Positions 56,006 through 64,000 of a DNA stretch of 64,000 nt are shown one piece after another. Source of the DNA: Erpetoichthys calabaricus (Eukaryota > Chordata > Cladistia > Polypteriformes > Polypteridae); contig NC_041394.2 of the NCBI RefSeq assembly GCF_900747795.2, positions 292,168,913 through 292,232,912 on the forward strand. Direction: 5' to 3'. The notes under the pieces are model-generated. The model did not search any database, was not told the origin of the DNA, and worked only from the letters and a program-made list of their open reading frames with translations. Both the position numbers and the translations under genes were made by a program. Within the stretch, counting starts at the first letter, position 1, and every line of letters starts with the position of its first letter.

Positions 56006-58786
56006 TATATATATATAAAGTGAAGTGTGCAAAAGATTTAATACAGTACTTAAGTGCATGCATGCTTTAATTAACATAGTTAGTTGTTTACTATGTTTTG
56101 TTTAAAGTTGTGCTATTCTGTGATGCCTTATAGTTTAGTTTGGGTTCCATCAAAAGCAAATAAAATGTCTTTTCCCTGATCAGTCAGTTTCTTTAAAGTA
56201 TGGTACACATTTTACAAATTCTGCCAGGGCATTTAAACTTGTGAGCACAACTGTACATTCATGAAATGGCTTGCTTTTACTGAAACACTGACAAGTCATT
56301 ATTCCAATTGAAGCTCACAATAAAGGAGCATAGTGGATATGTGAAACTAATAACCAAGGTGTTTTACAGTTTAGTCAAGAGACGGATCAAACCTGTCCCC
56401 CAGCAGCAGTGGGGCTGTGGTCCATTTACCACCTTGTCTTTGTTCACACATGCTCATCACACAAATTTAGAATCTCCTAATTCCAGTGAAGGATGGGTGA
56501 GCAAATATGTTAACTACATATATGCTTCATGATAAAAGTTGATTGTACTTGGTTATTGTGAGAGAAGGTCCTGACAACTATAGTATTTTGGAGTGCCATC
56601 ACAGTCCTCCCAGATTGTACTTGGTTATTGTGAGAGAAGGTCCTGACAACTATAGTATTTTGGAGTGCCATCACAGTCCTCCCAGATTGTACTTGGTTAT
56701 TGTGAGAGAAGGTCCTGACAACTATAGTATTTTGGAGTGCCATCACAGTCCTCCCAGTATACTTTCAGTCTCAAACAAAAAACCTGCTTGATGGCATTTA
56801 AAAAAAAAAAAAAAAAGCAACATGAATGGCAGCAGCGCCCCCTCTCAGCCTGTGGTGGTATCATATACTGTACCTGGGGGAAAGCTAATCCTCAAGTGTG
56901 CATGCGTGGCACTTAGTATTGCTGTATTGGTCAAAATGAATACTTTGAGAACATCTTTAAAGATGTATTAAATTCCGCAGTGATAGTGTGAATTTTTTTT
57001 TTTTTTGTTTTTTTTTTTGTTTCTCCCCCCTCTCTAATGACAGGAGTTGTATGCTGCAAAAATCTTTGAAGCTTCCTTCTACTTTCCAAAGACTTGCATA
57101 TCGGGTTAATTGACAGTGAAAGTTTGTGTGGGTGCTGACAAGTATATTCAGTTCTGAAGTTATAGATCATCTAAACGTGGATGTTGTCATAAAAGAATGA
57201 CTGATTATAACAGTTGTAGTGAAAAAAGGTGTGTGTGTGTATACAAGGGAAGGAAGGCTAGCTTAATGTGGGCAGTAAGCTTCTAACTGATGAATGCGTT
57301 ACACCTTAGAGTAATGATACCCCATTTCTTTCTGTCTTCCACTAGAACATTTAACTTGAAGGATGCACTTGAAAACATAAGTGCTCAGGTGTGCTCTGAA
57401 CTCAACAAGTCGCTGACTGAACGAGGCTATTCTGCACTTTCCTCGGAAGTTCAAGCTAGTCTTGCAGGGCAGATTGGTACCATCAGAAATGATGACAATC
57501 CAGTTTTCAATTTGATTGGTAAGTTTTTATTGGTGTATTTCAGTAATAGTGATGTAGCCACAAAGTAGCTGCAAATAACTGCTGGTTGGGTTTCTGATAA
57601 ATTCAGCCTGGTAATTTTTGCTAGCACAAGACCATGAACAAAACTGGCCATTTTGTTGGTGGCAGTTGTAAGAAAGGCAGCTAATCTCAATGTCCTCTGT
57701 AGAACTGTTAACAAGAATTTTTCTGAGGGGAGATATATTAGGAATAATAGATGTTGGGTTCTGGGGCAGGATCAATCTGCAAAGGTGGGAAATGAATAGC
57801 ATGGATTGAGATTTGGGCTAGAAAAGGAGAATTGGGGGATATAGTATTTAGCTTTCCATCCTACGTCTGTTTTAGTCTAAGAGTTTCACAACAATGCAAG
57901 GGGAGGGAATTTTACACCTGCTGACACTGTAAGCATCTTCAGTCCTCTTTTTGGAAGGCATTGTGAAACAGTTTTGAGGGATTTTTCTAATACTGTAACT
58001 GGGGAACATTTCACTTTTTATTTTTACTCCTTGATTAGTCTTACTTCAAAGGAAGTATGTTATGAGGTGTGAATTTTTTTGTTCTCTTAATGAACCAATA
58101 GAAAAAATGTGTGTCTCGGCACACATGTGTCTACTGTTGCCTTTTGAAGTAATCTTCTGCAGCTATGCATTTAGACAGTGTTACCACTGCTGGAACTCTG
58201 TTTCTGGAATGCCCTCGAGTTCCTTTCTCTCGTTACGCGGGATGTCAGAAATGGCTGCAAATCTTTGTTCTTTCATGATAGTTTATATTTTTTGGAAGAA
58301 TCAGAAATCAAAAGGGTGTATAATCCAATTTGGTTATTTTTTTAGCTAGGGAATTGCATACACTGAGCACATTATGACTTAGGGTTTCGCCCTGATTTCA
58401 CTCCAACTTTTCAGTCACACTTTGATGTGTTGGAGACACTGAATGGTTCCGGACATTATTAAGTTGTCGCATCTTGTAGATGTAGTCCAGCCATGACATG
58501 ATTAACTATAGCCACTTAATTTTATTTTGCAGATGACAGAGTCCACGCTTACTTGACAAATTTCCTCTCTTACCCTCTTGACTCCCGAAATCGACTTGAC
58601 GTTCCTGGAGGACTCTTGCTTATCCAGGCAGAGCTTGAGACGTTAGGGGCCCAGTTTCTTGGCATTGTGAACTTTAACAAACAGGTTTACAGTCCTTTTT
58701 ATGTCAAAATTCTACGGAAGTTGCTTTTTCTTGAGTCACCCGAGGAAACTGCAAACCCTGCGCCAACTACTGTAAAATCTGAATGA
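36216..58786 (+). CDS. TCP11L2: TCP11L2, T-complex 11-like 2 (complete CDS, 9 coding exons, 524 aa)
   Basis: Coding exons are 36216-36378, 37469-37601, 41460-41580, 42400-42620, 42847-42983, 44820-45010, 55542-55723, 57346-57518 and 58533-58786. All are GT-AG and in phase, totalling 1575 nt. The N-terminus ([20 protein letters not shown]) matches TCP11L2 rather than TCP11L1, which lacks this serine-rich head. The TCP11 domain then fills residues from about 58 to the C-terminus, with blocks [44 protein letters not shown] and [13 protein letters not shown]. The family is poorly understood; TCP11 itself acts in sperm, while TCP11L2 is more widely expressed. The 10.5 kb intron 45011-55541 holds the full-length L1 in antisense. 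A pyrimidine tract of about 30 T precedes exon 42400. Confidence 0.96.
39760..40060 (-). mobile_element. Degraded V-SINE
   Basis: The order of blocks matches the V-SINE in reverse: a 'gcatccat' tail, 'agcctatcccagccagca', 'caccctggggcacaaaccct' and 'gcaccactttgctgcac' at the head. Divergence is high, so it is an old copy in a TCP11L2 intron. Confidence 0.65.
40618..41212 (+). mobile_element. L2-type LINE, 3' fragment
   Basis: The plus strand shows the C-terminal end of an L2/CR1-group reverse transcriptase: [47 protein letters not shown] and [20 protein letters not shown], with one frame change. It ends 'gtaaagtgccttataaattg' and an (ATT)n tail, the classic L2 3' end. It is 5'-truncated and inactive, in a TCP11L2 intron. 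Confidence 0.88.
41700..42024 (-). mobile_element. V-SINE, older copy
   Basis: Reverse-oriented V-SINE with a recognisable core ('cgtgggaggaaaccagagca', 'catggggagaacatacaaac') and head ('cagtgctaccactctgacac'). It lacks part of the core and has many substitutions. It starts about 120 bp after TCP11L2 exon 41460-41580. Confidence 0.85.
43000..44800. other. TCP11L2 intron 42984-44819, mostly unassigned
   Basis: The part from about 43440 to 44060 has the look of an old transposase relic on the minus strand ('ctgtccgtaaaaccttatag'), but I could not confirm a family. No gene was seen. Confidence 0.3.
45393..46527 (-). mobile_element. Helitron-like element, 3' part
   Basis: On the minus strand the segment ends with an imperfect short hairpin and CTAG (45393-45396), followed by T, the usual 3' end of Helitrons. 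The GC-rich 'cgaagtgagcaggtggtgaa' block precedes it. The body has diverged internal repeats such as 'tgctctgcatgtgt' (near 45745, 45813 and 46097). No Rep/helicase ORF is present, so it is non-autonomous. The L1 at 46545 interrupts it and the body resumes at 52846. Confidence 0.5.
46528..46544. repeat. Target-site duplication of the full-length L1, left copy
   Basis: The 17 bp ctgtcttccgtgatctt is repeated exactly at 52829-52845. It borders the poly(T) end (poly(A) tail of the minus-strand L1). Confidence 0.93.
46790..50575 (-). CDS. L1 ORF2 protein: endonuclease and reverse transcriptase (1261 aa)
   Basis: It nicks target DNA and primes reverse transcription. Residues 1-245 are an AP-type endonuclease with [10 protein letters not shown] (N21), LQETH (E50), GDFN (D152, N154) and SDH (D239, H240). 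The reverse transcriptase follows, with [55 protein letters not shown] and YADD at 709-712. The C-terminal cysteine motif CERCNQ begins at residue 1133. All catalytic residues that I can check are present and the length is normal for L1 ORF2, so the protein may be functional. The start ATG at 50575 is the first in this frame with the endonuclease complete. Confidence 0.96.
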   Translation of the reverse strand: MTLKTQNQCLHDGTVNFVSWNVKGLNHELKRKKVCSHLTGLNAKIVFLQETHLLTKDQFRLQKDWTGQMFHSSFIKKTRGVGILIHRTVPFVASEVVSDPEGRYVMVMGNLYNSKMILINVYAPNVDDKEFMQNLFASIPNVNTHKIIMAGDFNCVLNPLLDRTPVTGGTTSNTAKIITQFLNDHNLSDPWRFLNPNSRTYSFYSPVHYSYSRIDYFFIDNNFLPTIKSCKYDTIVISDHAPLVLELKSISPSYSPRRWRLNPLLLADENCTEFISKQISFFLETNTSTEVSAGTLWETLKAFLRGQIISYLSHRNKLETKKVSELRNEITRIDEEQARRPSEALHRKRQALHTELNILTTKETEQLIYKSRQHYYEHGEKANKLLAQQIHKQEVHNAIPVITNKNGEEIIDHNKIMHTFRDYYKSLYSTEPKEDNTQSNAFLDNSQIPQIDALSAEELDKPLTLTELLDAIKSLQSGKSSGPDGYPVEFYKKFSTQLAPLLLVTFTEAKDHQILPQTFRQALITVFPKQNKDLLQCASYRPISLLNNDVKILSKILARRMEKVLPSVISQDQTGFIKGRHLSSNLRRLFNVIYSPAKSNTPEILLSLDAEKAFDMIEWNYIFTALEKFGFGPNICAWIKLLYTSPEASVCINKICSDYFKLERGTRQGCPLSPLLFAIAIEPLAVHCRNSHQIKGIVREGLEQKISLYADDMVLYISDPENTVPAVLTALTEFQKISGLRINLNKSILFPVNSQAYNNKLDTLPFTIADQFKYLGVNITSKHKALYQQNFGVCMEKIKQDLHRWSTLHLTLAGRINIVKMNILPKLLFLFQNISIYINKSFFKQLDSIITSFIWNSKHPRIRRATLQRPQAEGGMALPNFQFYYWAANIQAIKTWTQINAHTQAWSAIEVKSCSTSLYSLLCSPINESYRKYTNNPIVLYSLRIWNQIRKHFKMENRLSVAPLQGNHLFQPSQVYPVFNTWKSFGIKMLRDLYIDNIFTSFEQLRSKFNLPATHFFYYLQIRNFVKQKLPDFPHLAPSTMLEKILLNSEETNTISAIYKILLESLPFKDPRGHWEENLLINISEKEWKVAKQRIHSSSICAKHRIIQLKIIYRAHLSRLKLSKMFPGQDPTCERCNQAPASLGHMFWACTKLTSFWTKIFKCLSDSLSITIPPNPLTAVFGVLPDGLELEKDKQTVIAFTTLLARRLILLNWKNPNSPLISQWETDVLYYLKLEKIKFSVRGSVQNFFKTWQDLINIILE
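50576..51440 (-). other. L1 inter-ORF spacer with U-rich tracts
   Basis: In the element's sense direction this 865 bp is T-rich, with runs of about 18-23 T (plus-strand A runs near 50984-51006 and 51309-51327) and an interrupted run near 51157-51190. No further ORF of note is present. Mammalian L1 has only tens of bases here. Confidence 0.7.
51441..52685 (-). CDS. L1 ORF1 protein (414 aa), RNA-binding chaperone
   Basis: ORF1p coats L1 RNA and is needed for retrotransposition. Residues 1-100 are charged and low in complexity. Residues about 112-258 form a coiled coil, with short internal duplications (EMIATQ twice; ELKKDN twice), which would drive trimer formation. From residue 259 ([12 protein letters not shown]) comes the RRM domain, and then a C-terminal domain with [18 protein letters not shown] and a YPAKLKVEV stretch. 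This is the Transposase_22/L1 ORF1 layout. The frame is intact and the start at 52685 is the first ATG, 143 bp from the element's 5' end. Confidence 0.93.
   Translation of the reverse strand: MSNKKKSQKEPEKKLKAASKSGQTSGLSASVRYGITETDLEQAEECAEFLGPRSIVSSPVESENGSEGASDTGRKGSPISEDHSRLERALQDVLSSTHREPVTGAAFSLAEHENRSELSELKEMIATQKEMIATQSTAIVTAMKELKKDNTNDLKKVATELKKDNKDKETRLFERFDVNFKGMLEKLVEHIEETNSKLKRLDDHINDVSDQLEDVKQGLTARVETAEQMASNADEKATAANSEYKKLGDRLAALEDGCRRNNIRIEGIPEKRESSSPVKFAVELLSKIIGDDFKLDNEIAMAYRTKIPSAFKSRSFIVRFERLRCKLDVMALLRHKQEIIFENNLIRIFPDFSPSTAAKRRSYNDIKRMLRETDIKYSLLYPAKLKVEVQDGHYIFFSKEEAEKELKKLFPTLF
52829..52845. repeat. Target-site duplication of the full-length L1, right copy
   Basis: Identical to 46528-46544 and next to the 5' end of the element. 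Removing the L1 and one copy would restore a continuous Helitron-like sequence ('cttccgtgatct' running into 'taacgtgaagatcacg'). Confidence 0.93.
52846..52920 (-). mobile_element. Continuation of the Helitron-like element split by L1
   Basis: The block 'gatcacgtctcgacgcacta' and the following 'caggatttatttttttaata' correspond to 'gatcatgtctcgtcgcagga' and the T-rich end of the second copy (near 54252-54290). The far boundary is unclear. Confidence 0.5.
53520..54300 (-). mobile_element. Second copy of the Helitron-like repeat
   Basis: It shares blocks with 45393-46527: 'gtaatttctgtttgtttgc' (53874; first copy near 45956), 'ctctgcatgtgtattg' (53964) and 'aaatctcttggcacaa' (54040; first copy near 46479). 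A poly(T) of about 30 bases lies at 53664-53690. No intact ORF is present. A transposon origin is likely; the Helitron label is carried over from the first copy's end and is uncertain. Confidence 0.45.
54798..54931. repeat. Foldback (hairpin) element
   Basis: The arm 54798-54853 ('aaaaagtctctctcatacat', then 'taaaataaaagcgtaggcgc') is the near-complement of 54875-54931, with a loop of about 20 bases. Arm identity looks about 85-90%. It is either a MITE or a palindromic transposon end, in TCP11L2 intron 45011-55541. Confidence 0.75.
55963..56020. repeat. Poly(T)40 and (TA)n microsatellite
   Basis: Forty T residues at 55963-56002 followed by alternating TA. It may be the reversed poly(A) of a lost retroposon, but no body is seen. 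It lies 240 bp after the donor of TCP11L2 exon 55542-55723. Confidence 0.85.
56541..56756. repeat. Exact 3 x 72 bp tandem repeat
   Basis: Units start at 56541, 56613 and 56685 with 'gattgtacttggttattgtg' and are identical over 72 bp. Because 72 is a multiple of three and the unit has no stop in one frame on each strand, open frames appear on both strands; they have no family resemblance. It lies in TCP11L2 intron 55724-57345. Confidence 0.95.
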
Positions 58787-59179
58787 CCTAAAAACCAGTT
58801 AGCCTGCTTGAATAATTAATGTTGTGCCATTTCCTTGCATGAAAATGTACATTAATGACATGTTTTGCTGTTTTTTAGCAACCTTATGAATAGGCCACAG
58901 TACCTTTTGCCTTCATCTTGTTTACTGGGTGTGTTTTTTGTGTTTGGAGTGAAAAATGCACGTTTCAAAATTTAATTCCAACCTAAAAGTAGCTGCATTT
59001 TGAAGTGACTTCAACTTGTAACAAGTCAAATGTCCATTTTTAAGCTTGCTTTGGTTTTAATTGCATTTTATTTGTATATAAAAATGTAACATTTAGAAGT
59101 TACTGTAAATACTTGAAGGAGTTTTCTTGTAAATGCACAATATTTTTAATTGTGCATAGCTGGGCAATTGCAGTACATT

Positions 59180-59330
59180 AATAATAATAATAATAATAAA
59201 AATAATACATAGCACCTTTCCCATGCTCATGGTGCTTAAGTAACTTTCTTAGCCTTCACACAGGGAAATATTGTAGGGTCTCACTGTTTAAATTAGGATT
59301 TTGAAGTCTTTCAGTCTACCACAGCAGTAC
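59180..59330. mobile_element. Short interspersed repeat in the 3'UTR
   Basis: (AAT)n followed by 'atagcacctttcccatgctc' and 'atggtgctta' is a common fish repeat motif. The family is not certain. Confidence 0.4.
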
Positions 59331-59728
59331 CTGGCTTTGTCACAGTCCAAAACTGTGGAGCTCATTTTTATAGCTCCCGTTTTTATATATGTCAGATCTG
59401 ATGCTCACATTTGGGGGGGTTGGGGGGGGGGGGGTGTTGACTTGTCTAATTTGTTTAAATGAGTGAAATTTTAAAGTATGCACTAACATATTTCTTTTTT
59501 TGGATGTATATTTTGTATAATTTATTGGACTAGGTAAAAGATGTTACAGATTTAAAAGGAGTGAACTTGCTTCAGTGGCTTTGCCTCACTGATTTTGGTT
59601 TTGTTTCCCAAAACATTTTAATCTAGTCAAGAATTCCTTAAAGGTGCAAAAGAAAAGATGCCAACTGAGAGCCTGCAGGCAACAGCTTGTCTCTCTAGGG
59701 TACAGAGTGGGCATTAAAACTATTGTAC

Positions 59729-59734
59729 AATAAA
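59729..59734 (+). terminator. TCP11L2: Polyadenylation signal AATAAA
   Basis: Canonical hexamer 943 bases after the TCP11L2 stop, in the right orientation. Confidence 0.5.
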
Positions 59735-59759
59735 CTTTGTAAGTCCATCCTTGCTCTTA

Positions 59760-61016
59760 ATACAAATAATTACCAACTTGTATTATCTTGGGTTGAAGGA
59801 TACTGTTGCATTATCAACCATAGTTTAAGAAGTGTCATCCTGAGTCTTGTAGCCGACTTTGGAGTTGAATCAAGTGAATGATATTGGAACAAGGCAAAGG
59901 TTCTGTCTGTTGCACCTACACATTCTATCATGGCTGCCATATACCTGTTATACTTTTTTTTTTTTTTCTCTTGTAATACATTTTAAATTCAATATTTGAG
60001 TTTTCTTAAAGTATAGTTTAGGTGACACCATTACATACTGTCTACATTGCAAAGTCTGAAGAGGCTAACACTTTTCTTTTTTAGACCAGAGAAGAAGGAT
60101 GTTAAGTTTAATATTAGTGGTTCTAAAAACTTGTAAGATTCTACAAGTCACTCAAATTAAAAAGAAAAATGAACATGTGTAGAATTAAAAAAAAACCAAA
60201 AAAAAAAAACCATTGTATCACTGCCATTTTACAGTCCAGATGAATGATAAAAATCATTTTATAAGATATGTTCTATTGACTAAGGGGCTTTCTTTCTTTT
60301 CTCTGCCTGAGATTATGGGAACATAATGGGAATTCTGCTTGGCCATCGCTGTATATTGCACAAGTTACCTTTCTGAAGTTTCACGAATGCCATTGGCTTC
60401 AGGTTGCTTTCCAAGCAGTCACTGACCATCTTTAAATGCTCCAGCTTTTATCGCCTTTTTGTATGGTGCTGTAGTTTAACTTGAGCCACAAGTATAGAAG
60501 AACCATCTTCATGGTGCTCTGAAAACTTTCACAAAGCAATATATATGATCAGTGTTGTATCTGCATCTGTTCCTCAATGCTCAATTGTATAAATATATTT
60601 TGTTATGAAGTGGCTGTTGTCCAGGACATGAACATCAAATTATTTCTGTATAAGAAATGGACCTTTTATATAAGAAAATCCAATTGACAATGTATTTAAC
60701 AATTGGTGTATCCAACTTTGGAAATACTGGAAAGAGTTCTTGAAGTAAAACTCGTTTCTGGATACCGTCTCTGTGTCTTTACTGCACTATGTCTTATTTT
60801 CTGTAACAGTAATTTTTGTTTTTGAGAATATTTTAGTAAATTCACACTTTTCTTAAATTTATATTAGATTTTTTTTCTTAAGGAAATGCCCTTCTTAAAG
60901 CTTTTTTTTTTGTTGTTTGTTTTTTCATTGATTTACTGCTCTGCTCCAGTTTAATCATGTCTGAATTGTGTGATTTGTTATTTTAAAGTGTGCAGTGCTG
61001 ACTTTCATTTTAAGGG
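59760..61016. other. Downstream of TCP11L2, unassigned
   Basis: AT-rich, with poly(T) near 59950 and A-runs near 60190. It may be an extended 3'UTR. No gene was seen. Confidence 0.35.
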
Positions 61017-62115
61017 TATTTGCATACGTTTTGGTTACACTTTGTAGAAATATCAACACTTTATCTACATGGCTCACTCCATTTCAGACAATTGGAGTCC
61101 CAGGTGTTTGTGGGTTACTCTGGTGTGTTTCATTGCTTCATTATTGCTCACGTACCTGTGCTGTAGGTAGAAGTAAGCCTATCTTTGGAGTCTGCAGTTG
61201 CCATTGTTCAACATGACGACAAGGGCTGTGCTAATGAAAGTCAAACAAGCTGTTATGAAGCTGAAAGACAAGAATAAAACCATCAGAGACACTGATAAAA
61301 CCTTAGGAGTATATTAATCAACAGTCTGGAATATCATTAAGAAGAAAGAACACACTGGTGAGATCAGTAATTACAAAGGAACTGGTAGTCCTACACTGCT
61401 GATGTCAGAAGAATCCACATTATGGTCAAGAAAAACCCACACACACCTGTCCAGTAGATCAGAAATGGTCTTCTGTAGGCCTGTATGTAGTGTATGTGTC
61501 CCAGACAACTATCCACAGACCTCATAAACAGAAATGCTTAGGCCACAATCGAAGATGCAAACCACTAGTTAGCCACAAAAACATGATGGCCGGATTAGTT
61601 TCCAAAAAAGTGGAGCCAGAAGAATTCCGGGAAAAGGTATTGTGGAAAAATTAGGCAAAGATGAAGCTGCATCAGAGCGATGGCAAGAGTAAAATGTGGA
61701 GATGAAAAGGAACTGCAACAAGATGCAAAGAGTACCTCCTCCTTTGTTAAACAGGGTGGTGGGTGTATTATGGCCTGACAATGTGTGTCTGCCACAAGTA
61801 TTGCTACATTTACCTTCATTGATGACGGATTTGCTGTCCGCAGTTACAGATTTCTGAGGTTCATAGAAATGTCTGAATATGTTTCAGTTAATATCTCCAA
61901 ACCAGAGAAGACCCTCTGCACTTGGTGATGTCTATGAATCACAGACTTCAAGCAGTCATTGCTTACAAGTAATTTGCATCCAAAGTACCAAATCTGACTG
62001 CTTTAATATACCTGCTATTGCTATGTCCTAAAACATTATGCTGCCCTGAAATGGGGAGATCATGTCTAAAAAGTGTTGTAATTTCTACATGGTGTGACTG
62101 AAATGTATGCAAATA
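61017..62115 (+). mobile_element. Tc1-like transposon, near full length but dead
   Basis: Inverted ends of about 42 bp are visible: 'tttgcatacgttttggttac' and 'tgtagaaatatcaacac' on the left, complemented by 'gtgttgtaatttctacatgg' and 'gaaatgtatgcaaata' on the right. A start near 61215 (MTTRAVLMKVKQAVMKLKDK) opens a Tc1 N-terminal domain, followed by STVWNIIKKKEHTGEI. Later stops and frameshifts break it. The size of 1.1 kb suggests internal loss relative to a 1.5-1.6 kb parent. Confidence 0.8.
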
Positions 62116-62446
62116 TGCATGTTAATTGGATTTGTAACTTTAAACTGAATAATAATCAAGAAATATGTGTCTTTGTCCTTAAACATTATAGAGGGAACTG
62201 TATGTTACTTAGCCCATGTATTGTAGTGGTAGTCGAGAATTTTTCAATTTAATGTTTTCATGCAGAATGGAGAGAAATTTATGACAAATTAATTCTCAAT
62301 AGTGGCCATTGCTGTCCAACGGCAAACAATGTGAGAAACAACCATGAAAATCATTTCATATTACTTAAATCGCATAATCCTCATGGCTGTTATCCAGTCA
62401 TATCCCCAAAATGTGCAACATTGCATGCTTTCTACTAAAATAAGTA

Positions 62447-62613
62447 GTTGCTTCCAGAGATATTGGTGGACACGATAACCCAGCAACCAAAAGCCTCATA
62501 ATTCACCTTTTTGAATTAAAGACGGAATTCTTGACCAATAGGTTATGGGGAAGTGAGTCTGTAATTTAAAATGTTACGTTTTATCATGTCCACCGATAAT
62601 TCTGGAAGTAACA
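62447..62613. repeat. Inverted repeat, 33 bp arms
   Basis: The arm 62447-62479 ('gttgcttccagagatattgg', then 'tggacacgata') is the near-complement of 62581-62613, with a loop of about 100 bases. It may be a small MITE or the end pair of one. Confidence 0.7.
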
Positions 62614-64000
62614 ACGTATTTAACTATATTTAGCAAAAAAAAAGGCATGTATTTTGCATGTTTCAAGCATACAAATGGATATGTAGATTATGTGACATGA
62701 GTAACAAGATTTTCCTTTTTTCTCTGGACCTTTTTCACATTCTTTTCTGTTATCCATTTTGTCAAAATGTTTTTTTCCCTTCATGAGATTAAGTACATGG
62801 TGGGGTTAAATAGTTTGTACTTGGGCGGAGCATTCCTTTAAGTGATCTGTAAAGCTGATAAAAAGTGTTTTTAAAATATATGTTGCAAGTGAAAAATTGT
62901 AATCCCATCTTTAAGTACAAAGATGCACAAAAGAATGTGTGGTGTGCCTAGAGGTGGATTTGGGTGGACGCTAAAGGTTTAGACATATGTACGCAGTGTT
63001 GGCTGTCCCATCAGCAGGTGCACCCTCCATTTCCAGACCTCTCTGCCTGGCGCTTGGTCAGGGGACTTTAACAGGTTTGGGTGCTCATTGTTTGCCTGAA
63101 GACCCTGTTGTCTCATTAGAATTAAACTATGGGGAGTCACTTAGACTGACCCATCTGAGTCCAGAAAAAATATAACTGTCTACACCAGAAATATATGGAC
63201 AAGCCCCTTTGTACAGAATGGCGTAGTATTAAACACACACCACAACTCCTTCTATCTTCATCCAAAAAAAGGATATTTGGTGATGTACAACATCTTTTTC
63301 AAATTTGAACATACAGTCCTTTATACTGTATGATGGAAACTTCAATTACAATTAATAAAAACTATAAAATTATTTTTAAAGCATACATTAGATATTTTCA
63401 CTCACTCAGTTATTCCAAGGCAGGGTTATATGAGTTGAACAGTTCATCTAAACTGCAGCCCACAAAAGAGGAACCTGTCCTTGTGGTTTCTGCAGTTATG
63501 CCTGTGTTTAACCAAACTGTTTTCTCTGTTGCCTGCCCTCTTTGCTTCCTCTCTGTTGCCTGCCCTCTTTGCTTCCTCCTTTATCTTTAACTTGTTATGT
63601 TAACTTTGTTTTTGTTGCAGTGTTAGTTTCTCTAGTCCGCTTGTTCCCCCCCCCAATCAGCTGTTAATGTACCCGCTTTGCTCAGTTTTACAGCTGTGTG
63701 CTACAGATTAGATCAGACACAATGCCTGCACACAGTTGAACTACACATTTTGTTCTTCTGATTACTCATTTCCTAATGCTTTTTGTTTTGCTCCCCCAGT
63801 TGGAAACAATTTAACTGTGTTCTCAGCATGACATTTGCAGACCTGTTTAATCCAATTAAGATGGGTGGGGAGCTGGTGTCTAACCCAGCAGCACTGGCGC
63901 AGCTCATTTCTCAATTTTATGCAAAGGAATTTTGTTTAATATGGCACAATTTTAATTGAAAGCTGTTGTGTACTTCACATAATGTTTTTTTTTTTGGCTG
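62614..64000. other. Terminal region, unassigned
   Basis: No supported exon, RNA gene or known transposon. The only structure is a 27 bp direct duplication at 63524-63550 and 63551-63577. Confidence 0.4.
63524..63577. repeat. 27 bp tandem duplication
   Basis: Two identical copies of a unit starting 'ctctgttgcctgccctcttt' lie back to back. It encodes the repeated CPLCFLSVA seen in a chance ORF. Confidence 0.9.

Larger units (their letters stand above)
58787..59760 (+). other. TCP11L2: TCP11L2 3'UTR
   Basis: The region follows the TGA stop and reaches the AATAAA signal at 59729-59734, followed by a T-rich stretch. A longer form ending past 60.6 kb cannot be excluded. A repeat lies inside it at 59180-59330. 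Confidence 0.55.

Noticed and set aside
56510-56791. Repetitive proteins on both strands; possible CRISPR-like array
   Set aside because: The units are adjacent with no spacers and are an ordinary minisatellite; the protein repeats only reflect a unit length divisible by three.
62987-63590. Possible exons of a next gene
   Set aside because: The ORFs lack conserved-looking residues or paired splice sites, and part is a 27 bp duplication.

Overview
This window reads as nuclear DNA of a ray-finned fish. It is AT-rich and holds three intron-containing vertebrate genes with canonical GT-AG junctions, embedded in fish-type repeats: V-SINEs, several Tc1/mariner lineages, L1 and L2 LINEs and Helitron-like DNA. 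From memory, the V-SINE with its GATG-type tail and the Tc1 mix resemble bichir/reedfish (Polypteriformes). That species guess is inference only. No bacterial features, rRNA, true tRNA gene or CRISPR array was seen.

Layout. DEPDC4 lies on the minus strand (CDS 120-15749, 9 coding exons, 537 aa), with its 3'UTR cut by the window edge. ACTR6 follows on the minus strand (CDS 18370-28678, 11 exons, 396 aa); it encodes the nuclear actin-related subunit of the SRCAP H2A.Z-loading complex. After a repeat-rich 4 kb interval, TCP11L2 runs on the plus strand. Its probable untranslated first exon is near 32.8-32.9 kb, its CDS is 36216-58786 (9 coding exons, 524 aa), and its 3'UTR reaches at least a polyadenylation signal at 59729. 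All three reading frames close across every splice junction, so they look like working genes. No coding exon was recognised after 58.8 kb.

Repeats fill the introns and gaps. The standout is a 6.28 kb full-length L1 retrotransposon (46545-52828, minus strand) in TCP11L2 intron 6 of the coding series. It has two open ORFs (414 and 1261 aa) and a perfect 17 bp target-site duplication, and it landed inside an older Helitron-like repeat. A 5'-truncated relative of the same L1 sits in DEPDC4 intron 1 and itself carries a V-SINE. Five Tc1-like transposons of different lineages, a mariner scrap, LINE tails, a Ty3/gypsy fossil, foldback elements and an exact 3 x 72 bp tandem repeat make up much of the rest.

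The three genes are not a pathway. Their grouping matters for gene-order history: in human, the paralogues DEPDC7 and TCP11L1 are neighbours on 11p13, and DEPDC4, ACTR6 and TCP11L2 are all on 12q23. I found no undescribed defence, viral or RNA-based system; the intact L1 is the most active-looking element.
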